This document shows, piece after piece, positions 17,179 through 25,900 of a stretch of DNA of 64,000 nt. Location: the NCBI GenBank assembly GCA_963745175.1, contig CAVUWK010000007.1, forward strand, positions 248,001-312,000, read 5' to 3'. The position numbers were made by a program, and so were the translations under genes. This stretch comes from Bog-473 sp963745175 (lineage in GTDB: Bacteria > Actinomycetota > Acidimicrobiia > Acidimicrobiales > RAAP-2). The notes under the pieces were generated by a model. That model worked only from the letters and a program-made list of their open reading frames with translations. It had not been told where the DNA came from and made no database searches. Position 1 is the stretch's first letter, and each line of letters begins with the position of its first letter.

Positions 17179-18048
17179 TCAGGCGGTGCTTGGCCCCAGC
17201 CCCAGCGCGGCGTAGATCTCGCGGGTCGCGCTCGAGGTGTTGAACGTGTAGAAGTGCAGTCCCGGCACGCCGGATTCGAGGAGGTGGGAGCAGAGCTCGG
17301 TGGCCAGCTCCACCCCTTCCTTGCGCACGGCGTCTGCACCACCCCGCTCGTGGGCGGCACGCAGGCGATCTTCCATCCAGAGAGGAGCCGCGGCCCCCAT
17401 GGCGCCCAACCGCCCCATTGTCGACAGTGAGGTCACGGGCAGGATGCCGGGCAGCACGGGCGCCTCCACGCCGCGTTCGCGCAGATCGGCCATGAGGCCC
17501 TCGTACTCGGAGGCCTCGAAGAAGAACTGGGTGATCCCGAAGTCGGCCAGGGCGAGCTTGGCCGCGAGGAAGTCACGGTCACTCGGCAGGTCGGGCGAGC
17601 GCGGGTGCCCGGCCGGGTGCGCCGCCACTCCCACGGAGAAGCCCCCGATGGCGCGGGCCAGCTCTACGAGCTCCGCCGCGTAGCCCAGCTCGCCGGGACC
17701 GGCGGACGGGTCCTCGGGCGGGTCTCCCCCGAGCGCCATGAGGTTCTCGACGCCGGCCTTGCGCAGGGACACGAGGATGTCGGCCAGCTCGAGGCGGGTG
17801 TGGGCCACGCAGATGATGTGGGCCATGGGGTTGAGGTTCGTCGTATGGAGCATGCCGGTGACGAGATCGACCGTGCGCTGGCGCGACTCCGCGCCGCCGC
17901 GGTAGGTCACCGAGACGAACGACGGCTCGAGCGGCTGCAGCTCGCCGATCGTGCGGGCCAGGGTGGCCAGCTCCTTGTCGTTCTTCGGCGGGAAGAACTC
18001 GAAGGAATAGGTGGGCCCGGCGGCCAGCAGCTCGGCGATGCGCGTCAC
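17179..18048 (-). CDS. metF: 5,10-methylenetetrahydrofolate reductase
   Basis: 289 residues, standard bacterial MetF length. FEFFPPK near residue 18 holds the catalytic Glu. Other matches are FVSVTYRGG, HIICVAHT, NLMALGGDPP, GVAAHPAGHP and FFFEASEY in the FAD TIM barrel. It reduces methylene-THF to methyl-THF for methionine synthesis. The GTG start overlaps the stop of the upstream cupin gene (GTGA). Confidence 0.95.
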   Translation of the reverse strand: MTRIAELLAAGPTYSFEFFPPKNDKELATLARTIGELQPLEPSFVSVTYRGGAESRQRTVDLVTGMLHTTNLNPMAHIICVAHTRLELADILVSLRKAGVENLMALGGDPPEDPSAGPGELGYAAELVELARAIGGFSVGVAAHPAGHPRSPDLPSDRDFLAAKLALADFGITQFFFEASEYEGLMADLRERGVEAPVLPGILPVTSLSTMGRLGAMGAAAPLWMEDRLRAAHERGGADAVRKEGVELATELCSHLLESGVPGLHFYTFNTSSATREIYAALGLGPSTA

Positions 18049-18440
18049 GACGGCACACCCGTGCCGGTGTTGGTGTCGGTGGGAGTGTCGACGCGCCCGT
18101 AGTCATCCTCGAGACGGACGATGTCGTCCTCGCCGAAGTACGAGCCCCGCTGCACCTCGATGAGGACGACGTCGACGTCACCCTCGTTGGCGATCCGGTG
18201 CGCGCCCTCGAGCGGGATGTCGATCGATCCACCGGAGGGCACCTTGATCACGGCGCCGTCGAGCGTCACCGTCGCCGTGCCGGAGACGATGAACCAGTGT
18301 TCGACCCGCTGCGCGTGGCGCTGGTAGCTGAGCCGCTTGCCGGGGTGGACGACGAGGCGCTTGACCTTGTGATCGGCTGCTTCGTCGCTGAGCACCGTGT
18401 AATTGCCCCACGGGCGCTCCGAGTACTCGCGTTCGCTCAC
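18045..18440 (-). CDS. Cupin protein, mannose-6-phosphate isomerase type II-like
   Basis: 131 residues from the GTG at 18440 (MSEREYSERPWGNY). PWGNYTVL, KRLSYQRHAQRVEHWFIVSG and GTATVTLDG match the cupin domain found at the C-terminus of GDP-mannose pyrophosphorylase/phosphomannose isomerase proteins, with metal ligands in H-x-H-like spacing. It stands alone, without the pyrophosphorylase domain. Coupled to metF by a 4-bp overlap; the metabolic link is unclear. Confidence 0.85.
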   Translation of the reverse strand: MSEREYSERPWGNYTVLSDEAADHKVKRLVVHPGKRLSYQRHAQRVEHWFIVSGTATVTLDGAVIKVPSGGSIDIPLEGAHRIANEGDVDVVLIEVQRGSYFGEDDIVRLEDDYGRVDTPTDTNTGTGVPS

Positions 18441-18501
18441 TTGGTTTCTGCCTCCGTACGTGGCTTGCCCACGGAAGGGGAACGTGGCCGGGGTGCTGAT
18501 C

Positions 18502-19365
18502 TCACTTCGCCGACATTTCCGCAGCCCGCAGCGCGTTGCGGTACAGCATGGCACGGGTCATCGGGCCGACCCCGCCGAGGCGCGGCGTGATCCATCCAGC
18601 CACCTCGGCCACATCGGGGCGGGCGTCGGGGATGAGTTTCTTGCCCTCGAAGGTCGTACCGGCCGACACCACGGCGGCCCCGGGCTTGACCATGTCCGGG
18701 GTGAGCAGGTGCGGCCGTCCGGCGGCGGCGATCACGATGTCGCCGGTGCGCACGATCGCGGCCATCTCGCGCTCGGGTACGCCCGTGTGGACCATGGTCA
18801 CCGCCGCATTGAGGCCAGGGCGCTTCAGCGACAGGAGCATGCCCAGCGGCCGGCCGATCGTCACGCCGCGCCCGATGATCACGGCGTGGCGGCCCTCGAC
18901 GGGGACGTCGTACGCGTGGAGGAGTTCCACGATGCCCGCGGGCGTGCAGGGCAACTGGCCCGGCGTGCCGATCACCAGGCGTCCCAGGTTCACCGGGTGC
19001 AGCCCATCGACATCCTTGGCGGGGTCGACGGCCAGCAGGGCCTGCGTCTCGTCGAGCCCGTCGGGCAGAGGAAGCTGGACCAGGAAGGCGCTGATCTTCG
19101 GGTCGCGGTTGAAGCGGGCGATGACATCGAGCACCTCGGTCTGGGTGGCCGTGGCAGGAAGGTGCTCGCCGGCAGAATAGATGCCGAGTGCGGCGCAGTC
19201 TGCGTGCTTCATGCCGACATAGCGCTCGCTCGACGGGTCGTCACCGACGAGCACCGTGCCGAGGCCCACATTGATTCCTTTGGTGGCCAGTCGAGCCACG
19301 CGGTCGGCCACCTCGGCGTTGAGTCGGTCAGCGACCGACTCGCCGTCGAGCAGGATGGCGCCCAT
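18502..19365 (-). CDS. folD: Methylenetetrahydrofolate dehydrogenase/cyclohydrolase
   Basis: 287 residues. YVGMKHADCAALGI carries the catalytic Tyr/Lys region, and VQLPLPDGLDE, KDVDGLHPVNLG and the NADP motif GRGVTIGRPLGMLL are all diagnostic of FolD. It interconverts methylene-THF and formyl-THF, feeding purN and purH just upstream and metF downstream. Its start overlaps the purH stop by one base. Confidence 0.97.
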   Translation of the reverse strand: MGAILLDGESVADRLNAEVADRVARLATKGINVGLGTVLVGDDPSSERYVGMKHADCAALGIYSAGEHLPATATQTEVLDVIARFNRDPKISAFLVQLPLPDGLDETQALLAVDPAKDVDGLHPVNLGRLVIGTPGQLPCTPAGIVELLHAYDVPVEGRHAVIIGRGVTIGRPLGMLLSLKRPGLNAAVTMVHTGVPEREMAAIVRTGDIVIAAAGRPHLLTPDMVKPGAAVVSAGTTFEGKKLIPDARPDVAEVAGWITPRLGGVGPMTRAMLYRNALRAAEMSAK

Positions 19366-20942
19366 CAGTGCCGGAAGTGCCGTTCGCCGGTCAGGACCAT
19401 CGCCAGACCGGCCTCATCCGCGGCGGCGATGACGTCGGGATCCTTCACCGATCCGCCCGGTTGGACGACGGCGGTGACGCCGGCATCGGCCAGCACCAGG
19501 AGCCCGTCGGGGAAGGGAAAGAAGGCGTCGCTGGCTCCCGCACCGCCCTTGGCCCGCTCCCCCGCCTTCTGTACGGCGATCTCTGCCGCGACGACGCGGG
19601 ACTGCTGCCCGGCACCGACGCCGACCGCCTGCCCATTGGTGACGACGGCGATCGCATTGGAGGTCGTGCGGCCGCAGACCCGCCAGGCCAGCACCAGGTC
19701 GCGCCATTCGTCCTCGGAAGGGGAGCGTGTGGTGACGGTGCGCCACTCGGAGCGGGGCGAGACGAAGGCGTCCACGTCCTGCACCAGCACGCTGGCGCCC
19801 AGGCTGCGGAGTTGGCGCAGCGCCTGCTCGGGTGCGGGCCCCGAAAGGATGCGGGTGGCCTTGCGACGACCCTTCAGCTTCTCCAGGGCCGCCGGCGCGT
19901 ACGACGAGGCGATGATGACGTCGGCCTGGGGTCCGGCTGCGATCGCGTCGGCCACCACCTCGGTGACGTCGCCCCCGATGGCCACCACGCCCCCGAAGGC
20001 GCTGAGCGGATCGGACTCGAGCGCCCGCTCGTAGGCCGCGACGAGGTTGTCGGCCACGGCGGCGCCGCACGGATTGGCGTGCTTGATGATGGCCACCGCG
20101 AACTTCCCGTCACCGGCGTCCGCCGCCAGCTCGTGGACCAGCCGCCATGCCGCATCGCCATCGAAGATGTTCAGGTAGGACAGCGGGTTGCCCGCGTGCT
20201 GGGCCATCGCGTCCCACCAGCTGGTCGTCCCCGCGATGCGGTAGCGCGAGCCCCGCTGGTGCGGGTTCTCGCCGTAGCGCAGCACCTCCGTGCGCTCGAG
20301 CGTGAGGTGCAGCGTCGGCGGGAGGACCTCGGAGAGCTCGGCCTCTTCGAGGTCGGCGGCGGTGGCGCCCGGGAGGTCCTCGACGGGCGCAGGCCCGCCG
20401 GCGTCGAGCCAGGCGACGATGGCCGCGTCGTAGGCGGCGGTATGGGCGAACGCGGCCCGGGCGAGCCGGCGACGCGTCGCCGCCGAGAGCGAGCCGGAGG
20501 CGCGCAGCTCCTCGAGCACGGCGGGGTAGTCGGCCGGCGAAGTGACGATGCCGACGTGCTCGTGGTTCTTGGCCGCCGCCCGCACCATGGTCGGGCCGCC
20601 GACGTCGATGAGCTCGACGGAGGGGTCGGAGGAGAACGGGTAGAGGTTCGACACCACCAGGTCGATGGCATCGATCCCGTTCGCCGCCAGGTCGTCGAGG
20701 TGCTCGGGCTTGGAACGGTCGGCGAGGATCCCACCGTGGATCTTGGGGTGGAGGGTCTTGACCCGACCGCCGAGCATCTCGGGCGAGCCGGTCACCTGTG
20801 CCACCTCGACGTGGGCGATGCCCGCCTCGCTCAGCGTGGCCGCGGTGTTGCCGCTGGCGACCAGCTCCCACCCCAGATCGGAGAGACCCTGGGCCAGCTC
20901 GACCAGGCCCTCCTTGTCGTACACCGACAACAGGGCCCTCAC
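19365..20942 (-). CDS. purH: Bifunctional AICAR transformylase/IMP cyclohydrolase
   Basis: 525 residues. The N-terminal IMP cyclohydrolase domain (1 to about 200) begins LLSVYDKEGLVELA and contains GGRVKTLHPKIHGG. The C-terminal AICARFT domain has RYGENPHQRGS, IKHANPCGAAV and SDAFFPFPDGL. It performs the last two steps to IMP using formyl-THF. The GTG start at 20942 has a GAGGAGA ribosome site. 46 bp after purN. Confidence 0.97.
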   Translation of the reverse strand: MRALLSVYDKEGLVELAQGLSDLGWELVASGNTAATLSEAGIAHVEVAQVTGSPEMLGGRVKTLHPKIHGGILADRSKPEHLDDLAANGIDAIDLVVSNLYPFSSDPSVELIDVGGPTMVRAAAKNHEHVGIVTSPADYPAVLEELRASGSLSAATRRRLARAAFAHTAAYDAAIVAWLDAGGPAPVEDLPGATAADLEEAELSEVLPPTLHLTLERTEVLRYGENPHQRGSRYRIAGTTSWWDAMAQHAGNPLSYLNIFDGDAAWRLVHELAADAGDGKFAVAIIKHANPCGAAVADNLVAAYERALESDPLSAFGGVVAIGGDVTEVVADAIAAGPQADVIIASSYAPAALEKLKGRRKATRILSGPAPEQALRQLRSLGASVLVQDVDAFVSPRSEWRTVTTRSPSEDEWRDLVLAWRVCGRTTSNAIAVVTNGQAVGVGAGQQSRVVAAEIAVQKAGERAKGGAGASDAFFPFPDGLLVLADAGVTAVVQPGGSVKDPDVIAAADEAGLAMVLTGERHFRH

Positions 20943-20988
20943 GACGTCATCTCCTCTTCACTCCTTCTCACTCCTCTGTTTCTCCTCG

Positions 20989-21657
20989 TCACGCGTTCTC
21001 AGCCCCTCCCCGACTCACGCCGCTCGCCGCCCCGTCGCCATGGCTCCCGGCGGCGACCGGCATCCGGGCCGGCGGTTCGATCGCACGTCCCGCCTCGAGC
21101 TCCGCCAGCCCCCAGGCGACCGTCGCCGGGTAGAGCCGGCGCTCGACCACCTTGATCCGCTCGTGCAGCGTGTCCTCGGCGTCGCCGGCCAGGACCGGGA
21201 CCGCCTCCTGAGCCAGGATCGGCCCCGCGTCCATCTCGAGGGTGGCGAGGTGGACCGTGCACCCGGTCTCGGACACGCCGGCGGCCAGGGCGTCCCGCAC
21301 GCCGTGCCAACCCGGGAATGCGGGCAACAGCGCGGGGTGGGTGTTCATGATCCGATCGGGGAAGGCGCGGTGCACGGCCTCGGTCATCACCGTGCCGAAG
21401 CCGGCCATGGCCACCAGGTCGACCTGATGCGCCACCAGGGTGGCGGCCACCGTCGCCGTGAAGCCGTCGCGGTCGAATCCGGGCCCGAAGCCCCCGAAAG
21501 CCGCCCGGTCGACGAGCTCGGCGGCCGTGCCATGCTCCTCCGCCAGGGCGAGCGCGGCGCAGGGCCGGTCGGACAGGACGACGGTGACCGGGAGTCCTGC
21601 CTCCAGCATCGCCCGCAGGATCGTCCCGGAACCCGAGACAAGGACTCCGAGGCGCAC
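20989..21657 (-). CDS. purN: Phosphoribosylglycinamide formyltransferase
   Basis: 222 residues. LVSGSGTILRAM at the N-terminus, MAGFGTVM, the catalytic N-T-H triad in NTHPALLPAFPGWHG, and GCTVHLATLEMDAGPILAQEAV are family signatures. It uses formyl-THF in purine synthesis. On the minus strand TAGATT (21664-21669) ends 7 bases before the GTG start, so a leaderless transcript is possible. First gene of purN-purH-folD. Confidence 0.95.
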   Translation of the reverse strand: MRLGVLVSGSGTILRAMLEAGLPVTVVLSDRPCAALALAEEHGTAAELVDRAAFGGFGPGFDRDGFTATVAATLVAHQVDLVAMAGFGTVMTEAVHRAFPDRIMNTHPALLPAFPGWHGVRDALAAGVSETGCTVHLATLEMDAGPILAQEAVPVLAGDAEDTLHERIKVVERRLYPATVAWGLAELEAGRAIEPPARMPVAAGSHGDGAASGVSRGGAENA

Positions 21658-21714
21658 AACGCCAATCTACCGAGTGGGGGGCCGGGGTCGCACCAGGTGC
21701 GCCCTTGGATCGCC

Positions 21715-22227
21715 CTAGCGGTTGAGGTCGCTGACCAGGGTCGCCTCATCCTTCTCGACGAGCGCCAGCTGTCTGCGGAAGTTCTTCGCGCCGCCCGCTC
21801 CCGTCTGCAACGAGGCGACGCACTGCGCCGCCGCCCGGGCCGAGGCGCCGATCATGCTCGTCCACGCTCGTTGGGCCGACGCCATCGGGATCGGGGGCGC
21901 TGCCGTCCGCGCCATCGCGGCGTCCGTACTCCACTGGCGACAGTCCTTCAAGGTGGTGTTGACCTTCGCCTTCGTGATGTGGGTCTGGGCTCTCTTTCCA
22001 TCGTCGACCACGACGAGGACGTCGTCGGCCAGGATGCCGATGTCGTGTTCATAGTGCTGCTTCCACTGATCGAGGGTCAGGCTGGTCGAGGCGGTGGCCG
22101 CGGCAGCCGGCGCTGCGCCTGCGGGTGGACCGCCGACCACGAGTGGCGCGAACCCGAGCAGCAAGCCTGTGCACACGAGCCCGAGGCCCGCCCGACGCGG
22201 GACCCGAACGGGCCGCCGCTCAGTCAT
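21715..22227 (-). CDS. Small secreted protein of unknown function
   Basis: 170 residues from the ATG at 22227. A clear signal peptide (basic MTERRPVRVPRR, hydrophobic LGLVCTGLLLGFAPLVVGG, then PAGAAPAAAA) precedes a mature helical domain of about 125 residues with two Cys (KDCRQW, AQCVASL), probably a disulfide. No family recognised. Start overlaps the stop of the preceding secreted protein (TGATG), making it the last gene of the unit started by the giant repeat protein. Confidence 0.65.
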   Translation of the reverse strand: MTERRPVRVPRRAGLGLVCTGLLLGFAPLVVGGPPAGAAPAAAATASTSLTLDQWKQHYEHDIGILADDVLVVVDDGKRAQTHITKAKVNTTLKDCRQWSTDAAMARTAAPPIPMASAQRAWTSMIGASARAAAQCVASLQTGAGGAKNFRRQLALVEKDEATLVSDLNR

Positions 22228-22913
22228 CAAAGGGGTGCGACGTGCTTCGCCACGGCGATGACGGCCGATGCCGGCACGCTGAATCCTGCCACCGTGACAG
22301 AGGCCACGGCGGAGAGGTACTTCGGCACGCCCGTCGTTGGGTAACCCCAGCTGACATCCGTCTGCCCCGAGCTGGTGAGCACGCTCGCCGTGACGCCCTT
22401 CTTCAAGGTGACTTTTCTCGAGCTCGAGAACTGCGGGACGTGGGCCGTCGGGCCGGGTGCGACGGCGCTGTTGAGCTTGACCTCGACGATGATGGCCGGG
22501 GGTCCCTTGGTGCTGATGGAGGAGTCCTTCGCCTGCCCGGCAGGCGAATACACAGTCTCCTCGATCGCATAGCCGTTTGGCAACGGTGCGACGTCACGAC
22601 GAAGAGGGGCCAATCCCCCTGGGACCTGCGTGGCGTGCGGGAGTTGGCACCACCAGCCGTCGGCCTTGGAGGTTGCTCCCTTCTGTTGCGCATACAGCGG
22701 CGCTTCGAGTGCGGGATCCGAAGCCATCGGGGCGCACCGGACGGACTTCAGCGGACCCAAGCGCGCGGCAGTGGCGCCGGCACCCGCGACGGGCGGTCCT
22801 AGCGACATGGCTAGGACCGCCGCCGCGGCAGCAAGCACGATTCCGGCGACGGATGTCCGCCGCACCAGGGAATCGTTCCCGCTTCTTTCCTTTTTGCTGG
22901 AGATCCGGGTCAC
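22227..22913 (-). CDS. Secreted protein of unknown function
   Basis: 228 residues from the GTG at 22913. N-terminal signal: TSVAGIVLAAAAAVLAMSLG followed by PPVAGAGA. The mature part has two Cys (VRCAPM, WWCQLPH) and a beta-rich character (PAIIVEVKLNSAV, RKVTLKKGVTASVLTSSGQTDVSWGYP). No family recognised. Its GTG overlaps the stop of the giant repeat protein (GTGA) and its stop overlaps the next start, so all three are translationally chained. Confidence 0.65.
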   Translation of the reverse strand: MTRISSKKERSGNDSLVRRTSVAGIVLAAAAAVLAMSLGPPVAGAGATAARLGPLKSVRCAPMASDPALEAPLYAQQKGATSKADGWWCQLPHATQVPGGLAPLRRDVAPLPNGYAIEETVYSPAGQAKDSSISTKGPPAIIVEVKLNSAVAPGPTAHVPQFSSSRKVTLKKGVTASVLTSSGQTDVSWGYPTTGVPKYLSAVASVTVAGFSVPASAVIAVAKHVAPL

Positions 22914-25900
22914 GAACCTCCAGCCTGGGCCGCCATGCCGACGACCGGCTTGTTGAGGCTCATCCCGCCGGTGGACCCGGCGAAGGTGGCGTCGCCGTAG
23001 TTGAAGATCCCTCCGTCGGAGGCCACCAACCAGTAACCCTGGCCGTCCGTTGTCGCCGCCATGCCGACGACGGGCTTGTTGAGGGTGATGCTCCCCGTCG
23101 AGCCGTGGAAGGTGGCGTCGCCGTAGTTGAAGATCCCTCCGTCGGAGGCCACCAACCAGTAGCCCTGGCCGTCCTTTGTCGCCGTCATGCCGACGACCGG
23201 TTTGTTGAGGGTGATGCTCCCCGTCGAGCCGTGGAAGGTGGCGTCGCCGTACGAGAAGATCCCTCCGTCGGAGGCCACCAACCAGTAGCCCTTGCCGTCC
23301 TTTGTCGCCGTCATGCCGACGACCGGCTTGTTGAGCGTCATGCTCCCCGTCGAACCGTAGAAGGTGGCGTCACCGTAGGAGAAGATGCCCCCGTCGGAGG
23401 CCACCAACCAGTAGCCCTTGCCGTCCGGCGTCGACGCCATGCCGACGATCGGCTTGTTGAGCGTCATGCTCCCCGTCGAGCCGTAGAAGGTGGCGTCACC
23501 GTAGGAGAAGATCCCTCCGTCGGAGGCCACCAACCAGTAGCCCTTGCCGTCCGGCGTCGACGCCATGCCGACGATCGGCTTGTTCAGGGTCATGCTCCCC
23601 GTCGAGCCGTAGAAGGTGGCGCCGCCGTAGTTGAAGATCCCTCCGTCGGACGCCACCAACCAGTAACCCGAGGACAACGAGTTAGACGACGCCGCCACAG
23701 GAGTCCCCGTGAGCTGCCCGATTGTGGGCGAAGTGCCGCTGGCGTTGACCGTGGCGGTCACGCAGCCGGTCGACGAGTTGAACGTCTGGTTTGAGAAGGG
23801 CACCCATGCGGACCCGTTCCACCAGTCGATCGACTGGCCACCCGCACCGAGGCTGCACACCGTGATGGTGAGTGACTGCATCGTGCTCCCCGTCGCCACT
23901 TTCACGTCGTAGTAGACCCCGGTGCCGCCCGAGACGGCTCCGGTCGTCGGGTTACCCCCGTACTTGGCCACGGTGACCGCTCCCACTCCGGTGAAGCTCG
24001 CCGAGATGCTGTTCCCTGGCAAGGATGCCGTGGCAGTCCCGGTCGGGCTGAACGACGATGCTCCGGCCGACTGCGTCGCACCCGCGGGTGGCTGTGGCGG
24101 CTGGGGAGCGTAGCTGAAGTGGTCGGCGCTCGACGTCGCCGAGGTGCCGCCGGGAGTCGTGACCGTGACGTCGACCGTCCCGATAGTGCCCGTCGCCGGA
24201 GAGGTGGCTGTGATGGACGTACCCGCGCCGTTCACGATCACGCCGGTCGCGGCCGTGGTGCCGAACTTGACTGCCGTCGCCCCGGTGAAGTTGCTTCCGG
24301 TGATGGTCACACTCGTGCCGCCAGCGTCAGTGCCGCCGTTCGGACTGACGCCGGTGACAATCGGCTCCGGCACATAGGTGAAGTCGTCGGCGCTCGACGT
24401 CGCAGAAGTGCCACCCGGTGTCATGACGGTGACGTTGACCGTCCCGCTACCCGATGGAGACGTGGCCGTGATGGACGTCCCCGCGCCGTTCACGATCACG
24501 CCGGTCGCGGCCGTGGTGCCGAACTTGACTGCCGTCGCCCCGGTGAAGTTGCTTCCGGTGATGGTCACACCTGTGCCGCCCCCCAGGGGGCCGACATTCG
24601 GACTGACGCCGGTGACCGTCGGCGCCGGCACATAGGTGAAGTCGTCGGCGCTCGACGTCGCCGAGGTGCCACCCGGTGTCATGACGGTGACGTTGACCGT
24701 CCCGCTACCCGACGGAGACGTGGCCGTGATGGAGGTTCCTGTGCCGTTCACCGTCACACCGGTCGCGGCCGTGATGCCGAAGTCCACTGCCGTCGCCCCG
24801 GTGAAGTTGCTTCCGGTGATGGTCACACCCGTGCCGCCCCCCAACGGGCCGACGTTCGGACTGACGCCGGTGACAATCGGTGCCGGAATATAGGCGAAGT
24901 CGTCGGCGCTCGACGTCGCCGACGTGCCACCCGGTGTCATGACGGTGACGTTGACCGTCCCGCTACCCACTGGAGACGTGGCCGTGATGGAGGTCCCCGC
25001 GCCGTTCACGATCACGCCGGTCGCGGCCGTGGTGCCGAAGTCGACTGCCGTCGCCCCGCTGAAGTTTGTTCCGGCGATGGTCACGCCCGTGCCGCCAGCC
25101 GCTGGCCCCGAAGGCGGGCTGACGCCGGTGACAATCGGTGCCGGAATATAGGTGAAGTCGTCGGCGCTCGACGTCGCCGAGGTGCCACCCGGTGTCATGA
25201 CGGTGACGTTGACCGTCCCGCTACCCACTGGAGACGTGGCCGTGATGGAGGTCCCCGCGCCGTTCACGATCACGCCGGTCGCGGCCGTGGTGCCGAAGTC
25301 GACTGCCGTGGCTCCGGTGAAGTTGGTCCCGCCGATGGTCACCCCCGTGCCGCCAGCTGCTGGCCCCGAAGACGGGCTGACGCCGGTGACAATCGGCGCC
25401 GGCACATACGTAAAGCTGTCGGCGTTCGAAGTCGCCGAGGTGCCCGCGGGCGTCGTGACCGTGACGTCGACCGTCCCGCTGCCCGGCCCCGGAGACGTGA
25501 CAGTGATTTCGGAGGCCGAAACCACTGTGGGAGTGGCCGTGAGCTCGCCGAAGTGCACGACCGTTGCCCCGGTGAAGTTCGGCACCGACGACGTGATGGT
25601 GACGCTGTTACCGCCCGCCAATAGGCCCTCGCTCGGGCTGACGCTCGTCACGACGGGAACGGCCGTTGGGCCTCCTGCCGCCTCGTCGAGATTGGCGTTC
25701 GAGGTCGTCGTACCGTCTGTGACGAGCAGGTTGCCGAGCCCGTCGGACAGGACCGACGTTGGGCCGGTCAGCGTCGCCGGCCCCGGCGTCGCACCAGTGG
25801 CAGCCGTGTACAGGTCACCCGCGGTCGTGCTGCTCAGGCCGTAGCCACAGGCCGACAGACAGTTGCTCTCAGCGAGCACTCTGAGCGCTGGGCTGGTGCC

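Noticed and set aside
22913..23668. CRISPR array
   Set aside because: Unit length is 126 bp with no unique spacers, and the repeats encode GYWLVASDGG units in frame.
22577..25624. Long repetitive plus-strand open frames (HADDR-, RRPGEVAS-type repeats)
   Set aside because: They are reverse-strand images of the coding repeats in the giant surface protein.
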